Assembly (NCBI GenBank): GCA_948567375.1
Contig: OX419757.1
Location: 38,316,001 to 38,380,000 of the forward strand
From: Lunularia cruciata
Taxonomy: Eukaryota > Streptophyta > Marchantiopsida > Lunulariales > Lunulariaceae
Length of the DNA: 64,000 nucleotides
Reading direction: 5' to 3'
Part shown: piece by piece, positions 11,021 to 22,201 of the stretch
Numbering within the stretch: the stretch's first letter is position 1
Layout: every line of letters begins with the position of its first letter
Translations under genes and position numbers: made by a program
Notes under the pieces: generated by a model
The model's input: the letters and a program-made list of their open reading frames with translations, nothing else
The model's database searches: none
Told to the model about the DNA's origin: nothing

Positions 11021-11325
11021 GTCAATCTCCCCTCATTTGGACCCAAGATACAGGCTTATACCAAGCACCAATCCAAGTAAACCCATTATGTGTTGTAGAG
11101 CTATCTCTTGTATAATCCCCAAAGAACTTTGTCGTGGCAAAGTAACCACAAATTGCCAACCGTAACCACAACCATAACCGCAACCGCAACCGCAAGTACC
11201 CTACCAAGAACCAACTCCACCAACCAAACACCACCAAGTGCCAATACCAACGGAACACTACCCACTAATGTAACTCTAACTAAGGCAACTACACTAGGAG
11301 AATGGGTGACCTATAACCTGCCATC

Positions 11326-12061
11326 TGTAATACCAAGAGCTAGCCATATAATCAAGATGTGAAATTTAGTTTTGTAACATTTAGAATGATGTTCTACATG
11401 ATGGTCAAAATAGATAAGATAGAAGTATCACCAAAAGAGTACTTCTACTAATAGGGCATAAACCGAAATAGACTTGAGAACCTTAGAACCAATAGCTAGA
11501 TACATGACTTAAAGGTGAGAATTGGTTTGGTACCATCTGGAAGGATGTTACACATGATGGACTAAACAGATCAGAAGGAGGTATCACCAAAAGAGAACTT
11601 CTACTAATAGAGTAGGAACCAAAATATGCTTGAAATCTTTGAAGGCAATTTTGGAGGCCTAAACAGATGAATTAGGCCTCAAAAATGTGCAGATTCCCCC
11701 CCCCCTTAACCAAGAAAAGGTTGGCCTGCCCTCCCCTTGCTTTGTCTCATCGAGAGCTTTCCAATGGTACTTTATGTGATTTTGAGATTCCTACAAGAAG
11801 ATTCCCTAAAAGATTCCTTCCGGTCAAAGCTTGTTTGACCAACCAGATAGGACCTAGACAAGACATGTCACCCATCAAAGTAAGTAATCCAAGGGTGGAG
11901 CTTGCTGACATGTCACCTATCTCTGTCCCTAATCCTATGGTGGAGCTTCCTCAGAGGAGATCCTTTGTCTATATAATAAAGAGAAGGTGCTCCTTTGGGG
12001 CATTGAATGTTTGAGTGTGCAATCTGTGTTTTCTCTCTTCTCTTGTCCTCGGAGTATTACA
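11326..12061 (+). repeat. 5' LTR, family 2
   Basis: The 736-bp LTR starts TGTAATACCAAGAG and ends GTATTACA. It contains an internal diverged duplication: the segment around 11369-11470 resembles that around 11525-11615. It also has a TATA-like CTATATAATAAAG near 11969 and an A+C-poor run of ten C at about 11697-11706. Confidence 0.9.
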
Positions 12062-12062
12062 A

Positions 12063-12074
12063 TGGTATCAGAGC
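12063..12074 (+). promoter_or_regulatory. Primer-binding site, family 2
   Basis: TGGTATCAGAGC follows the 5' LTR after one base and is the exact plant initiator tRNA-Met primer-site word. Confidence 0.85.
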
Positions 12075-12201
12075 GAGTGTTTTAGTCCAAGAGAGTGGAT
12101 CACCCCTCTTGGAATAGTATGAACTACTGAAATTGAGTAATTTGAAGTGGAGAACATAGAGTAATTGCTAGACTTAGCAAGGACTTTAGAGAACGGATAG
12201 G

Positions 12202-12663
12202 ATGGATGTGCCGGGAGGACAATTTCTTGCACCTAGCTTTCCATTCTCAAACCCATTCCACATCAAGGTTATGTACATCCAACGTGAGCAGATGTGGGTA
12301 TCGCTAGTTTATCACTTTGGTGCAGAATTCATGGATAGAGTGATGAACTCACCAAACCCGGTGATTCTACCTGTGGTGATATATGACAGAGAGTGGGATT
12401 TGACAATCTACATTCTATTATGATAATATGGATATGAATGGTCCAAATCCTCTCCTTTTCAACATTCAAGTAGAAATCCATATGTAGTGAGACCGAAAAT
12501 GATGTTTAGAGATTTTGTGGTTAGGAATTTTGGTGAGGAGCATTATCAACAAGTGATAGCTTCTGAGGTCCCAATGGTAGTTCCGATAGTTCGTGCGCCT
12601 TCCAGAGTGATTATATTGACTCTGTCTTGAAGTAGACATTTGCAATTGAGTGTTGCATGAACC
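12202..12663 (+). pseudogene. Conserved-looking reading frame between primer site and gag, family 2
   Basis: A frame of 154 codons runs from an ATG at 12202 directly up to the gag ATG at 12664, in the same phase. It has only four stops (12421, 12424, about 12629 and about 12658). The first 73 codons are open. The amino-acid content (QREQMWVSLVYHFGAEF, RDFVVRNFGEEHYQQV) is protein-like rather than random, but I recognise no domain. It may be an N-terminal extension of gag or a separate small protein. Confidence 0.4.
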
Positions 12664-13755
12664 ATGGATCCGCAATTGCAAGAGCTGGTGCAAGGAATGC
12701 AAGGGATGTTGAATGAATTTTGAGAGATTAAGATGACCATGGAGACATTACAAAGTCAAGTGTAGATCCTCAAGAACGATCAAGCCATGCAAGAAGAAGA
12801 GCCGTCTCAAAACCTTGTACCTACAACTAAAGTACTTGGAGAGGCACCCGTGCCTACAAACCCTATCAACGATGAAGCCACATTGCTACTCTGGATGAAG
12901 AAGACCTGCAACATCGAGCATTACAAGGGGCAACGTATGATGGGAGTAGTGGAAAATTGAATCTCGAGAATGAATTGATATTTCCAATTGTTCTCAACAG
13001 AGATCACAGAGCATGTTGCAAGTGTGTTTGCATGTGGGTACTTGACAGATAAAGCCCTCACATGGTATGATGCTTGGGAACGATCCATGTTGGCAGAGAG
13101 AAGGGAGTTCACATGGACAGCAATGCAAGAAGGATTGCTGAAGAATTTCCAATCGGCGGATTCTCTGCAGATGGCTCAAACCCAACTATGGGGATTGAGA
13201 CAGAAGAATAGCGTACAAGAGTATGTGGAGGCATTTCTGGATCTACAAGTTGCAATTACCGACATGAGTCCAGCAGAGGCTCTCGACAATTTCAAATGAG
13301 GGTTGAAAGAGTGGATTTGCCAAGAAATCATGGTGCAAAATCCTCACATGGTATTTGAAGCCATTGCTTGTGCGCATAGAATAGCAAGAGCATTAGGTGG
13401 AGGTGAAGGAATAGTTCCACCTTAACATTATTGGGCAAAAATGCCATACATGGGTAGACCAATACCAATGGAGTTGGGCAACCTTTGATTTCAGGATCGA
13501 GGAGCACGACGGCTTCAAGGGGAGCGTGGACGGGTAGAAGAACAAAGAGATGGAGCCCCACGAGGAGAAGGAACTCAAGGAGAACAGCGCTATTGTTACA
13601 ATTGTGGCCGTATTGGGCACATATCTACCAACTGTTGCACTCATTTCCCTAGAGGCCCTCGGCCTTTGTATAGGCAATCTTTGAACAACATAGAGAGGCA
13701 CATTGAAGAGGAAGAGGTGAAAATCACTTTGGAAAACAAAGATTGCCAGTAAATG
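12664..13755 (+). pseudogene. gag of family-2 element (broken)
   Basis: The frame opens MDPQLQELVQGMQG. It holds a typical gag core (ALTWYDAWERS, LLKNFQSADS, LWGLRQKNSVQEYVEAF; 12988-13299) and a zinc knuckle C-Y-N-C-G-R-I-G-H-I-S-T-N-C at about 13592-13635. In-frame stops occur at 12718, 13297 and several other places; many can be read as CGA, CAA or CAG turned into stops by C-to-T change. Confidence 0.85.
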
Positions 13756-13817
13756 TACCTTGTGGCCTTATTGGCTCAATAAGGAAGTAGAGAAGCAAGG
13801 GAAGGAAGAAGAATAAT

Positions 13818-16800
13818 ATGCAAAGATCCCAAAAGGCAACCTCACAATTGATTGTTGTGAATGGAATCCTAGAAGGTAATCAAGTGAGAGTATTAATAGA
13901 TCCGAGAGCAATAGAGAATTTCTTGTCTTGCTCTATTGCAATAAGATTGGGAATGGATCTAGAGAGAGATGGAAGTGAAGAAGTAGAGTTACTTAATGGG
14001 CAAACAGAGAGGATTGAATCATTACCTAGACATGTAACACTCTTTGTAGGAGAATATCAAGAAGCAATTGAGTGGCAAGTGATACAGTTGACTCGTTACG
14101 ATGCAATTTTAGGCATGCCATGAATGGAGCACTATAACCCTATGGTAGATTGGAGGAAGAAAGTAGTGAGAACCCACCAATGGTCAATCATTGGAGTTAA
14201 AGAAAAATCACACAGGCAAAAACTGCCTCTATATGTCATAGGGACGGCAACTATCTATAAGACCGATAGATGTTTTATGGGTCTAATAAGAGAAGTCCAC
14301 ACTGCACAACTCAATGGATAAATTCTTGAGAAATTGAAGGATGTGATAGATGAGTTTCAAGATGTCTTTCTTGATGATCTACCCTCAGGATTACCACCAA
14401 AAAGGTGAGTAGATCACAAAATTGAGACACTCCCGAGGAAGACACCTCCTTGTAAGGCCCCTATCGCCTATCACCTCATGAGTTGGAGGAGTGTAAGACT
14501 CAAATTGAGGAGATGCTATAGAAAGGGTTCATCTAACCTAGCATATCACCATATGGGGCCCTTGTCTTGTTTGTGAAGAAGAAGGATGGTACAATGCGCA
14601 TGTGCATTGACTATTGGGGTCTCAATCAGCAAACAATGAAGAACAAATACCCCTTACCTTGCATGGATGACCTGTTTGATCAACTCCATGGAGCAAGATA
14701 CTTCACCAAATTGGACTTGTAGAGTGGTTACAATCAAATCCAAATTGTAGAGGAGGATGTGTACAAAACTGCCTTTTGAACCAAGTATGGCCACTTTGAG
14801 TATCTTGTGATGCTTTTTGGCCTCACCAATGCACTTGCCGCTTTCATGAGTCAAATGAATGACTTATTTTGTCCATACTTTGATAAGTTTGTTATCATCT
14901 TCTTGGATGATATCTTAGTATATAGTAGCACGATGAACACAAACAACATCTACGAGAGGCCCTCTAGATTCTAAGACGGAATCAATTATACGCCAAAATC
15001 TCAAAGTGCAAGTTTGGGAAGTCTGAAGTAGACTACTTGGGGCATAGAGTAAGTGTAGAGGGCATTCAATTATGGACAGATAAAATAGAGGTCATTCAAA
15101 AATGGAGTGCCCTAAAAGATCAAACTCAACTTAAGAGCTTCTTGGGGTTGATGGGATTTTATCGTAGATTTATCAAGGACTTCTCCAAGGTTGCACAGCC
15201 TTTAATGGCACTACTTGGCAAGGGGAAGAAGTGGACATGGGGAACTGCACAAGAGTAGGTCTTTCAAGAATTGAAAGCCGCCTTGCTACATGCACCAATC
15301 TTGAAGTGGTATGACCCAAAACGTCCAATCAAGTTGGCTACATATGCATTAGGCGTAGCAATAGGAGCAGTCCTACAACAAACGTGGCATGACGGATGGC
15401 ATCCAATTGCATATTTCTCTCAAAATTTGTTACCAATAAAGTGCATCTACCACACCACAGAACAAGAAGAGTTGGCCATCATTCTAGCAACCAAGCATTG
15501 GAAGCACTATCTGGGCGAGAAGGCATTTGTAGTAGAGACAGACCACAAACCTCTAGTCTACCTCAAGACGTAGAAGGATCTATCTCGTCACCAAATTTGG
15601 TGGGCAGAGTGGCAACAATGCTTCAACATGACAATCACCTATGTGGAAGGTAAGAAGCAACTTGCAGATGCATTCACCCGCATGCCAATGGCAAACAACT
15701 TGGTGGCAGAGGTTAAGATTAACCCTAAATTTTGGCCAAAGATTCTGGCTACTACAAAAACTGATCCACAAATTGTAGAAGCACAATCATCCAAAGGTGT
15801 CACTAACACCCAAGGACTCACCTTTCTGGATGGTAGATTATGGATCCCAAATGTCCCAGAATTACGCACCACCATTCTAGCGGAATGTCATGATTTGGCC
15901 ATTGCAGCTCATGTCGGAGTGGACAAGACCTTGGATGCAGTCAAGCGCCATTACTATTGGCCCAAGATGAGCAACAACATGATGGACTACGTGCGTAGCT
16001 GCCTACTTTATCAATAGAACAAAGCTTCTAATCAAGCTCTTGCATGGCTCCTTCAACCTCTCCCCACTCCTACCCAACGTTGGGAACAAGTGAGTATGGA
16101 TCTTGTCTTTGAATTACCCAAGACCACCTCAGGGTTTGACTCTATCGTGGTCTTTGTGGACCGGCTTAGCAAAATGATTCATGTACGCCCTACCACCAAG
16201 GAGGTGACCGCTCCACAACTAGCTCAATTATCCTTAGATGCAGTCTTTGCTCACCATGGCTTGTCTAGAGTACTCATCACCAATAGAGGCACCTAATTCA
16301 CTAGTTGTTTTGATGAACACTCTTTGATTTCTTCAAAACCAAGTTGGCCATGTCCACAGCTTACCACCCACAAACAGATGGCCAAACAAAGCGGGTTTAT
16401 CGCACGATTGAAGACATGTTACGCGGCTTTACCTTAGAAGAGCAAGAGAGGTGTGACATCATACTCCCGTTGGTGGAATTTGCTTACAACAATTCAGTGA
16501 ATGCATCCACCTAGGTCACTCTGTTTTTCCTCATGTATGATGAGCATCCCTTCACACCTTCTAGCTTTATGAAGATCCGTCCTATGGCTACCAAGGTCAA
16601 TGTAGTCAACACATTTGTTTCTAGAATTCAACAAGGTGTGGAGAGCGCCAAGCACAGATTATAGATTGCATAAAATCGACAGAAGTAGCATGCTGATGCA
16701 TACCGTAAGCACATGGAGTTCAATGTTGGGAATCAAGTGTGGCTATCAACAACCAACCTCACATTAGTTGGACCTCGTAAGCTCAGAACTTGTTTTATTG

Positions 16801-17017
16801 GGCCTCTCAATTCTTTATTGCGTCGGAATTGTGGCCTATCACCTTGAGCTACCACCACACATGAAGATCCATCTAGTGTTCCATGTCTCCCTACTACACA
16901 GATATGCTCCCCGATCAGGCCAGGGTCATTCCATACAAGACATTCGACCTTCTCCGACACTCATTGATGGCATAGAGGAATATGAAGTGGAGCGGATTCT
17001 CCAAAAACGCATGCGTG
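13818..17017 (+). pseudogene. pol of family-2 element up to the interrupted chromodomain
   Basis: The protease (13818-14123) keeps DAILGMP but has DPR where the active site should read DSG or DTG, so it cannot be catalytic. Reverse transcriptase follows (about 14335-14960), with [12 protein letters not shown] and FLDDILVYS. The RT-RNase H connection is at 15037-15258, RNase H at 15271-15573 (ETDHKPL), and the integrase finger and core at about 15850-16500 (VDRLSKMIHV, QTDGQTK). Integrase again has lysine (16389-16391) at the third catalytic position. The chromodomain begins with EEYEVERIL near 16975 and is cut at 17017. Stops at 14720, 14777, 15256, 15571, 16015 and 16294 break the frame. Confidence 0.88.
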
Positions 17018-19164
17018 TGTGGTACCCACATTTTTCATTTTGGACGAGTTTTGAAGAAGAAGTGCCTTGCTGAAGCCAAATTGAAACCAAATGGAAAAGA
17101 AATGAGAGGAAATTTGTATTTTGATCAAGCCCAAGGAAGTCAACTTTGTGTCAGATGAAGACGGACTCAGCCAAGATTGAAAGAGGGCAGACCCGAAGGA
17201 GGAATGGAAGTTACAGGTCAAGATTCTTGCGGGGGCTATATCTCAATGTTCACAAGTTCAAATCAAGCGTGCTACATCTTGTTAGAAGTGTCTCGTTTAG
17301 GGCTTTCTATTGCCACCAAAATCGTAAAGTTTGGAGGTTTACAGAAGAAGTTATAAGTATTTGAAGTTTTGGGAGTAGATGTACATAGTAAGTTAGTGTC
17401 TTTGGACTTGAGACTTGAGACTTTGGACTTGTGACTTTGTACTTTGGACTTTGGACTTTTGGTTTACACAACTTTGGGTTAGAAGCTTCTTCGCCTCAAG
17501 ACAAAGATGATTGTATTAGAGATAGTCGGACCTCGGAGTGCAACAAAGATGACTTTGGGAATCTTGCCAGAGGCATTAGAGAGAGTTAGGATAGAGAAAG
17601 AATAGATATTTAAGATACCCATGATTTCAATTTCAGTTTTGATTGAAGATGAAACAAGAATTGAAGGAGAAGTAGCAGTAATAAATAAACCCAAAGTGCA
17701 AAATCACACTATAAGTGTCTTCGGGTCAATAACATGAGTGATTAGAGGAAAGTGGGTTACAAATTGAAGGCTTAGATAGTGTACCCATGCTTTCAATTAC
17801 AATTTGTGATGATGATATAGTAGAATTAGCAAAGGAATTGATTGTAATTAGACCCAATGTTGTAGAAGTAGGAATTCAGGTGTCATCGGACTTATCATTA
17901 GAGACATTGGAGAAGAGTGGGTCAAGAGATAAAGAGTTAGATAATTCACTCCTTAGTGCAATTGTAGATTGTAGTGAAGAAGTAGTAGAAATAGTGAAGG
18001 AATAAGTAGAATTAGCTACACCCAAAGAAGGAGAAGTAGTATGAAGATCATCGGGTTTGGAAGCCAATGATAAGGTAGACATCGGATCGGTGTAAGTACC
18101 AATTTTGAGATAGGAAGAGGCAGATATGAAGAGATGGATTGTCAGTTTGGATCTTCAGGTAGGAAAAGATGTTAGGAAGCGGTGCATAAGTAGGAAGAAC
18201 TGCCGTTTGCTTCAGTATTTAAGGGGAGCATTTGCAATACCATGTTGTTCAGTATTCATATTTCTTAAGATAGATAAAGCGAAGTGTTTTTTTCAATGCT
18301 CGTCGCTTGAGCTTAATTCCTATTGTCAATTCTGTGTTCTTTTTGTGAGTGTGTGGAGAATTCCAAAGTACAAGTCAGTGTGTCTATGGATGTTGGATTC
18401 TATAGCCTTGATCTTCATTTTGTGTGTTTGATCCTGAGTGAAGTGCATCGGAGCAATGCTTTGACAGATTTGAGAGGAATTGTAGTGTTGATAGTATTCT
18501 GCATTTGTGAGTGTAGCACGAAGTTGATGTGAAACAATTTTGATTGAGGAAGTTGTGCCTTTAGTGGAGGGGTGGAACACAATTCTGAGGCAAAATTGTT
18601 CTTCGTAGTGAAATGCCGTCTTTGGCAAAATCTGAATCATCACAATCAAGAGTTGTTTGGACAGAATTTGCTATGTTGTGATTATGTGTGTGTATTCGTG
18701 ACAAGTTGTCAAGATTGTGAGCTTGTTACTCTCTTCTGGGTATAGTTTCTACTTGAGAGATTAAAGAAGAAATCAAGAAGAACTACAAGTTACAGTTTGA
18801 CTTCGTATTTGACCAATTCTGAATTGTATCTCTACGGGGTGTCACAAAATTTTCAAATGTATATTGAATCAGCCAAGTTAAGAGGATTCCCAAAATCAAA
18901 TGCTAGATCTACCCGTGGTAAGTAGTTCCAATCAGACATTTTCTACCTTCGTCGTCGGCCCTGCGGAAAAGGCTACAAAACCTCAGGGTCGAACAAGAAT
19001 TTAGACAAGCCTTGAAAGATCTATACGGGGTAGACATTGTGGAGAAGGTGGAGGAACTTGTTGTCATACGGACTTTATAAAAAATTCCAAAACTCCCAAA
19101 GCAAAGTAAGAACAAACTTTACTTACCTGATTACCGCAAAAGTGATATTTGCCGAGTTGTCACA
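17018..19164 (+). mobile_element. 2147-bp insertion splitting the family-2 chromodomain; candidate solo LTR
   Basis: The insert starts TGTGGTACCC and ends GTTGTCACA, so it has TG...CA (TGTG...CACA) ends typical of LTRs. It is flanked by GCGTG (17013-17017) and ACGTG (19165-19169), a 5-bp target duplication with one transition. The chromodomain halves on either side fit together in frame when the insert is left out. Inside there is no RT, integrase or gag similarity. A TATA-like GTATTTAAGG lies near 18213. The length and ends suggest a solo LTR of a long-LTR family, but a non-autonomous element is also possible. The family is not recognised. Confidence 0.7.
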
Positions 19165-19318
19165 ACGTGGTACTCGCCATCCACGGGTGGACTATCTAGT
19201 ACAATGGAAAGGTTACCTCCTCTATGAAGCAACCTGGGAGCATGCTGCCAATTTGGCACATGCACCGGTGTTGGTGCAAGCATTTGAGCAACAATTGCAC
19301 GAGGACATTGCGTCTTAA
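19165..19318 (+). pseudogene. Second half of family-2 chromodomain and pol stop
   Basis: This segment encodes RHPRVDYLVQWKGY and ATWE, the core of a chromodomain, followed by about 30 residues and a TAA stop at 19316-19318. It is the continuation of the frame broken at 17017. The methyl-lysine-binding aromatic residues appear kept. Chromodomains on integrase are known to steer chromovirus insertion to heterochromatin. Confidence 0.85.
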
Positions 19319-19331
19319 AAGGAAGGAGGTC
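19316..19331 (+). promoter_or_regulatory. Polypurine tract, family 2
   Basis: TAAAAGGAAGGAGGTC, almost all purine, directly precedes the 3' LTR. Confidence 0.75.
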
Positions 19332-20062
19332 TATAATACCAAGAGCTAGCCATATGATCTAGATGTGAAATTTGGTTTTGTAACATCTAGAATGATGTTA
19401 TACATGATGTTCAAAATAGATAAGATAGAAGTTTCACCAAAAGAGTACTTTTACTAATAGGGCAGAAACCAAAATAGACTTGAGAACCTTAGAACCAATA
19501 GCTAGACATATGATTTAAAGGTGAGAATTGGTTTGGTAACATCTCAAAGGATGTTACACATGATGGACCAAACAGATCAAAAGGAGGTATCACCAAAAGA
19601 GGAATTCTACTAATAGAGTAGGAACCAAAATATGCCTAAAATCTTTGAAGGTAATTTCGGAGGCCTAAATGGATGAATTAGGCCTTGAAAATATGCAAAT
19701 TCTCCCTCCCCCCCAATAGAAGAAAGGTTGGCCTTCCCTCCCCCTTGCTTTGTCTCGTCGAGAGCTTTCCAACAGTACCTTACTCAAGTGATTCTGAGAT
19801 TTCTTTAGGAAGATTCCCTTCGATCAAAGCTTGTTTGACCAACCAGATAGTACCTAGACCAGACATGTCACCCATCCAAGTAAGTAATTCAAGGGTGGAG
19901 CTTGCTGACATGTCACCTATCTATGTCCCTAATCTTATGGTGGAGCTTCCTTGGAGGAGATCTTTTGTCTATATAAATAAAGAGAAGGTGCTCCTTTGGG
20001 GCATTGAATGTTTGAGTGTGCAATCTGTGCTTTCTCTCTTCTCTTGTCCTCGGAGCATAACA
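19332..20062 (+). repeat. 3' LTR, family 2
   Basis: This 731-bp LTR is collinear with 11326-12061. Its first two bases are TA instead of TG, a G-to-A change that would damage the integrase recognition end. The internal U3 duplication (about 19373-19490 against 19528-19645) and the TATA-like TCTATATAAATAAAG near 19967 are kept. Confidence 0.9.
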
Positions 20063-20271
20063 CCAACACAACATGCACTCCCATGATTTGCAAGTCATCA
20101 CTTCTTGTCTCACTAAAGACTAACAAAGATAGTCTGATTGGTCATCACTCCAACCTCACCATTGAGAGCACACCAAAGCACCAATGCTCTAAATTTAGTG
20201 CACCTCACACAAATGTGGTGCACAAGCATGAAGTAAAGAATGGAGAGGGCCCCAATCACAAGAAATCCAAA

Positions 20272-21415
20272 CAAAAACCCTCTATCTCATATAGTCACAC
20301 ATGATTGACTCTATCACCATTTGGCATTTGACATAATAGGAGTTCTTATCTATGTCCTAAGCTACCAAGATCACCAAGAATGGGATCAAATTGCCTCTCC
20401 TAGCCAAAACTATAAGTGTATAGATAATAGTGGGCTTGTCACTATAACAAAAAGTGAGGATGGACCAGTTGGCTACGGTACTAGTCTAAGAACCAAAGAT
20501 CTAGGGGTCAAACCTTGTTGCGTACAATCTAGCAAGATGAGCAGATTTTTCCAAACAATGATTAAGATTTACTCTAAACTAACTAGCCTCCGCTAGCAAG
20601 TTGGCCCTTTTAGGCTTTCATAGCCTCTCATAGCCCACAGTCATATGCCTTGAAGCCTCTTAATGCCAAAATTCAACCAAATGAGGTTTTTTGAGTCCAA
20701 CTCTCAAAAAAGTAGTCTTGCTTTCACCCCTTGAGCTCAAAATAATAGCTACCGCTTGAACATTGCTTCTCTTTGCTTGAAATTTGGCCAGTGCTTCCAC
20801 ACACCGTTTGCCTTACTACCAAATCTACATCAATCAACAAACTTTTTCACACCAAGGAAAACCTAAACTTTGATCAAACTACCAACGATCCATCAAGCTT
20901 GGAGATACCACCAACACTCATAGTTCCTACACCTAATTTCCCCCTGATTTCACTTCTTTGATGTAATCAATTCATTTACACCATGCAAATCAACTCAACT
21001 CAAATTAGTATTTGATCCGCCACTCTATAAATTGCCAACAATTGGGCATTGACTACATTCAAGCCACATTTGCTCTAGCTAAGAGTATCCAAATGATGCT
21101 CACCGGCCTTTGTCCATCATAGCCAAGAACTCAAAAGCTCAACATCAAAGAAGTGAGCTCTATGGAGCTGCAGTTTGAAAGTATACCCCTGGACTTGGCT
21201 AGGTCTGAAACCCTAAGGGTCCCATTGATGGTATACCCAATAGTACAAACGGTGCAAGTGATGGTAGGCCCCACCATGAAGTCTATACTCCAAACACAAA
21301 ATCTGACCATCAAAAAGTAGTCTACAAGTAACTGCAAAAATACCTCTAACCACTATCACTACAATGCTAGTGTTCGAGCAATCTAGATGCGACACAACAA
21401 ATGGTGTGACAAGTC
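20272..21415 (+). repeat. Unclassified dispersed repeat, copy A
   Basis: This about 1.1-kb segment aligns along its length with 26570-27860 and, in its last 450 bp, with 25395-25858. Shared words include CTCTATCTCAT near the start, GGACCAGTTGGCTA, AAGTGAGCTCT and GTAGGCCCCACCATG. A tRNA-like A box/B box pair lies at about 20465-20515 (B-box-like GGGGTCAAACC). No coding capacity is seen. Its right end touches the truncated gag of the third family-1 copy. Confidence 0.75.
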
Positions 21416-21514
21416 ACACACCAAATTGGATATGACCATGTGAGAGTCCAAACACTTGGAGGAAGCCATGCAATTGGTTGAGCAATTTGATTCGTTGGTT
21501 ACAACAATTTGGTC

Positions 21515-22201
21515 TATAACACTCATTTATGCATGTATGTGCTATTGTGATATTTAGTTTTGTATTATAAGTGCTTGAGAGATATTATTTATATAAAGAT
21601 AAAGGATTGTTTTACATTACTCATGATTAACAAAAGTTAGTCATAGCTAAGATAGAGGGGACCTTACGTTAGAGGAAGTGGAAAAGATGATTATTATTAT
21701 TTTGGATTTTAGTGTATTGACTTGGTATTATTCTTAGATATTTGGCTTTGAGGAAAGAGTTAAGAACTCTTGGACCTACAAACCTTTTTGTTTCAGATTC
21801 TTCTATAATCCAAGGATAGCCAATGTGAATGAATCCTTGACTTAGTGGTTGGGTCAAGATAAGACTATATGCTTAGGGGAATATTCCTTGAGGATAGATA
21901 TTCCTTTAAATTTTTTACTTTATTTGACTTTTTGCATAATAACTTGAATTACTCCAATAATTAATAACTTGGGTGTGTAATTATTTCACAAATATATAAA
22001 CTAGGGGTAGGAGGTACTCATAATCTTTGCATTCGCAACTATCTCTCTCTCATTGAGTTCTCTAGTGAGCAATGGTCTGAGTCTTGGAGTGTTAGCTTTG
22101 GAAGAGTACACTGGAGTTGGGTTTCTTTGCCTTCTTAGTCCATGGCGCACTACCATAGTAGCCATTAGAGGTTCATCCTAAGTGAGAGATAGGCCAGCTC
22201 A
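21515..22201 (+). mobile_element. Probable solo LTR inserted in gag of the third copy
   Basis: The family-1 gag reading stops after TTTGGTC (to 21514) and resumes at about 22202 with TAGATCTTGACC, the expected next codons. The 687 bp between start TATAACACTC, like a TGTAACACTC LTR start with one G-to-A change, and end in CA. A TATA-like ATATATAAAC lies near 21994, about 200 bp from the end, as in an LTR. The flanks are only partly alike (TTGGTC/TAGATC), so the target duplication is uncertain. Confidence 0.55.

Larger units (their letters stand above)
11326..20062 (+). mobile_element. Ty3/gypsy chromovirus, family 2, with nested insertion
   Basis: This second LTR retrotransposon is about 6.6 kb without its insert. 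It has LTRs at 11326-12061 and 19332-20062, an exact TGGTATCAGAGC primer site, gag with a CCHC knuckle, protease, RT, RNase H, integrase and a chromodomain, and a purine tract at 19316-19331. The flanks CCATC (11321-11325) and CCAAC (20063-20067) look like a 5-bp target duplication with one mismatch. The LTRs are visibly more diverged than those of the inner family-1 element, so it is older. A 2147-bp insertion splits the chromodomain (17018-19164). Confidence 0.93.

Noticed and set aside
17018-19164. Host gene inside the 2.15-kb insertion (frames at 17146-17364 and 18126-18431)
   Set aside because: The frames are short, lack domains and lie inside a segment with transposon-type ends and target duplication.
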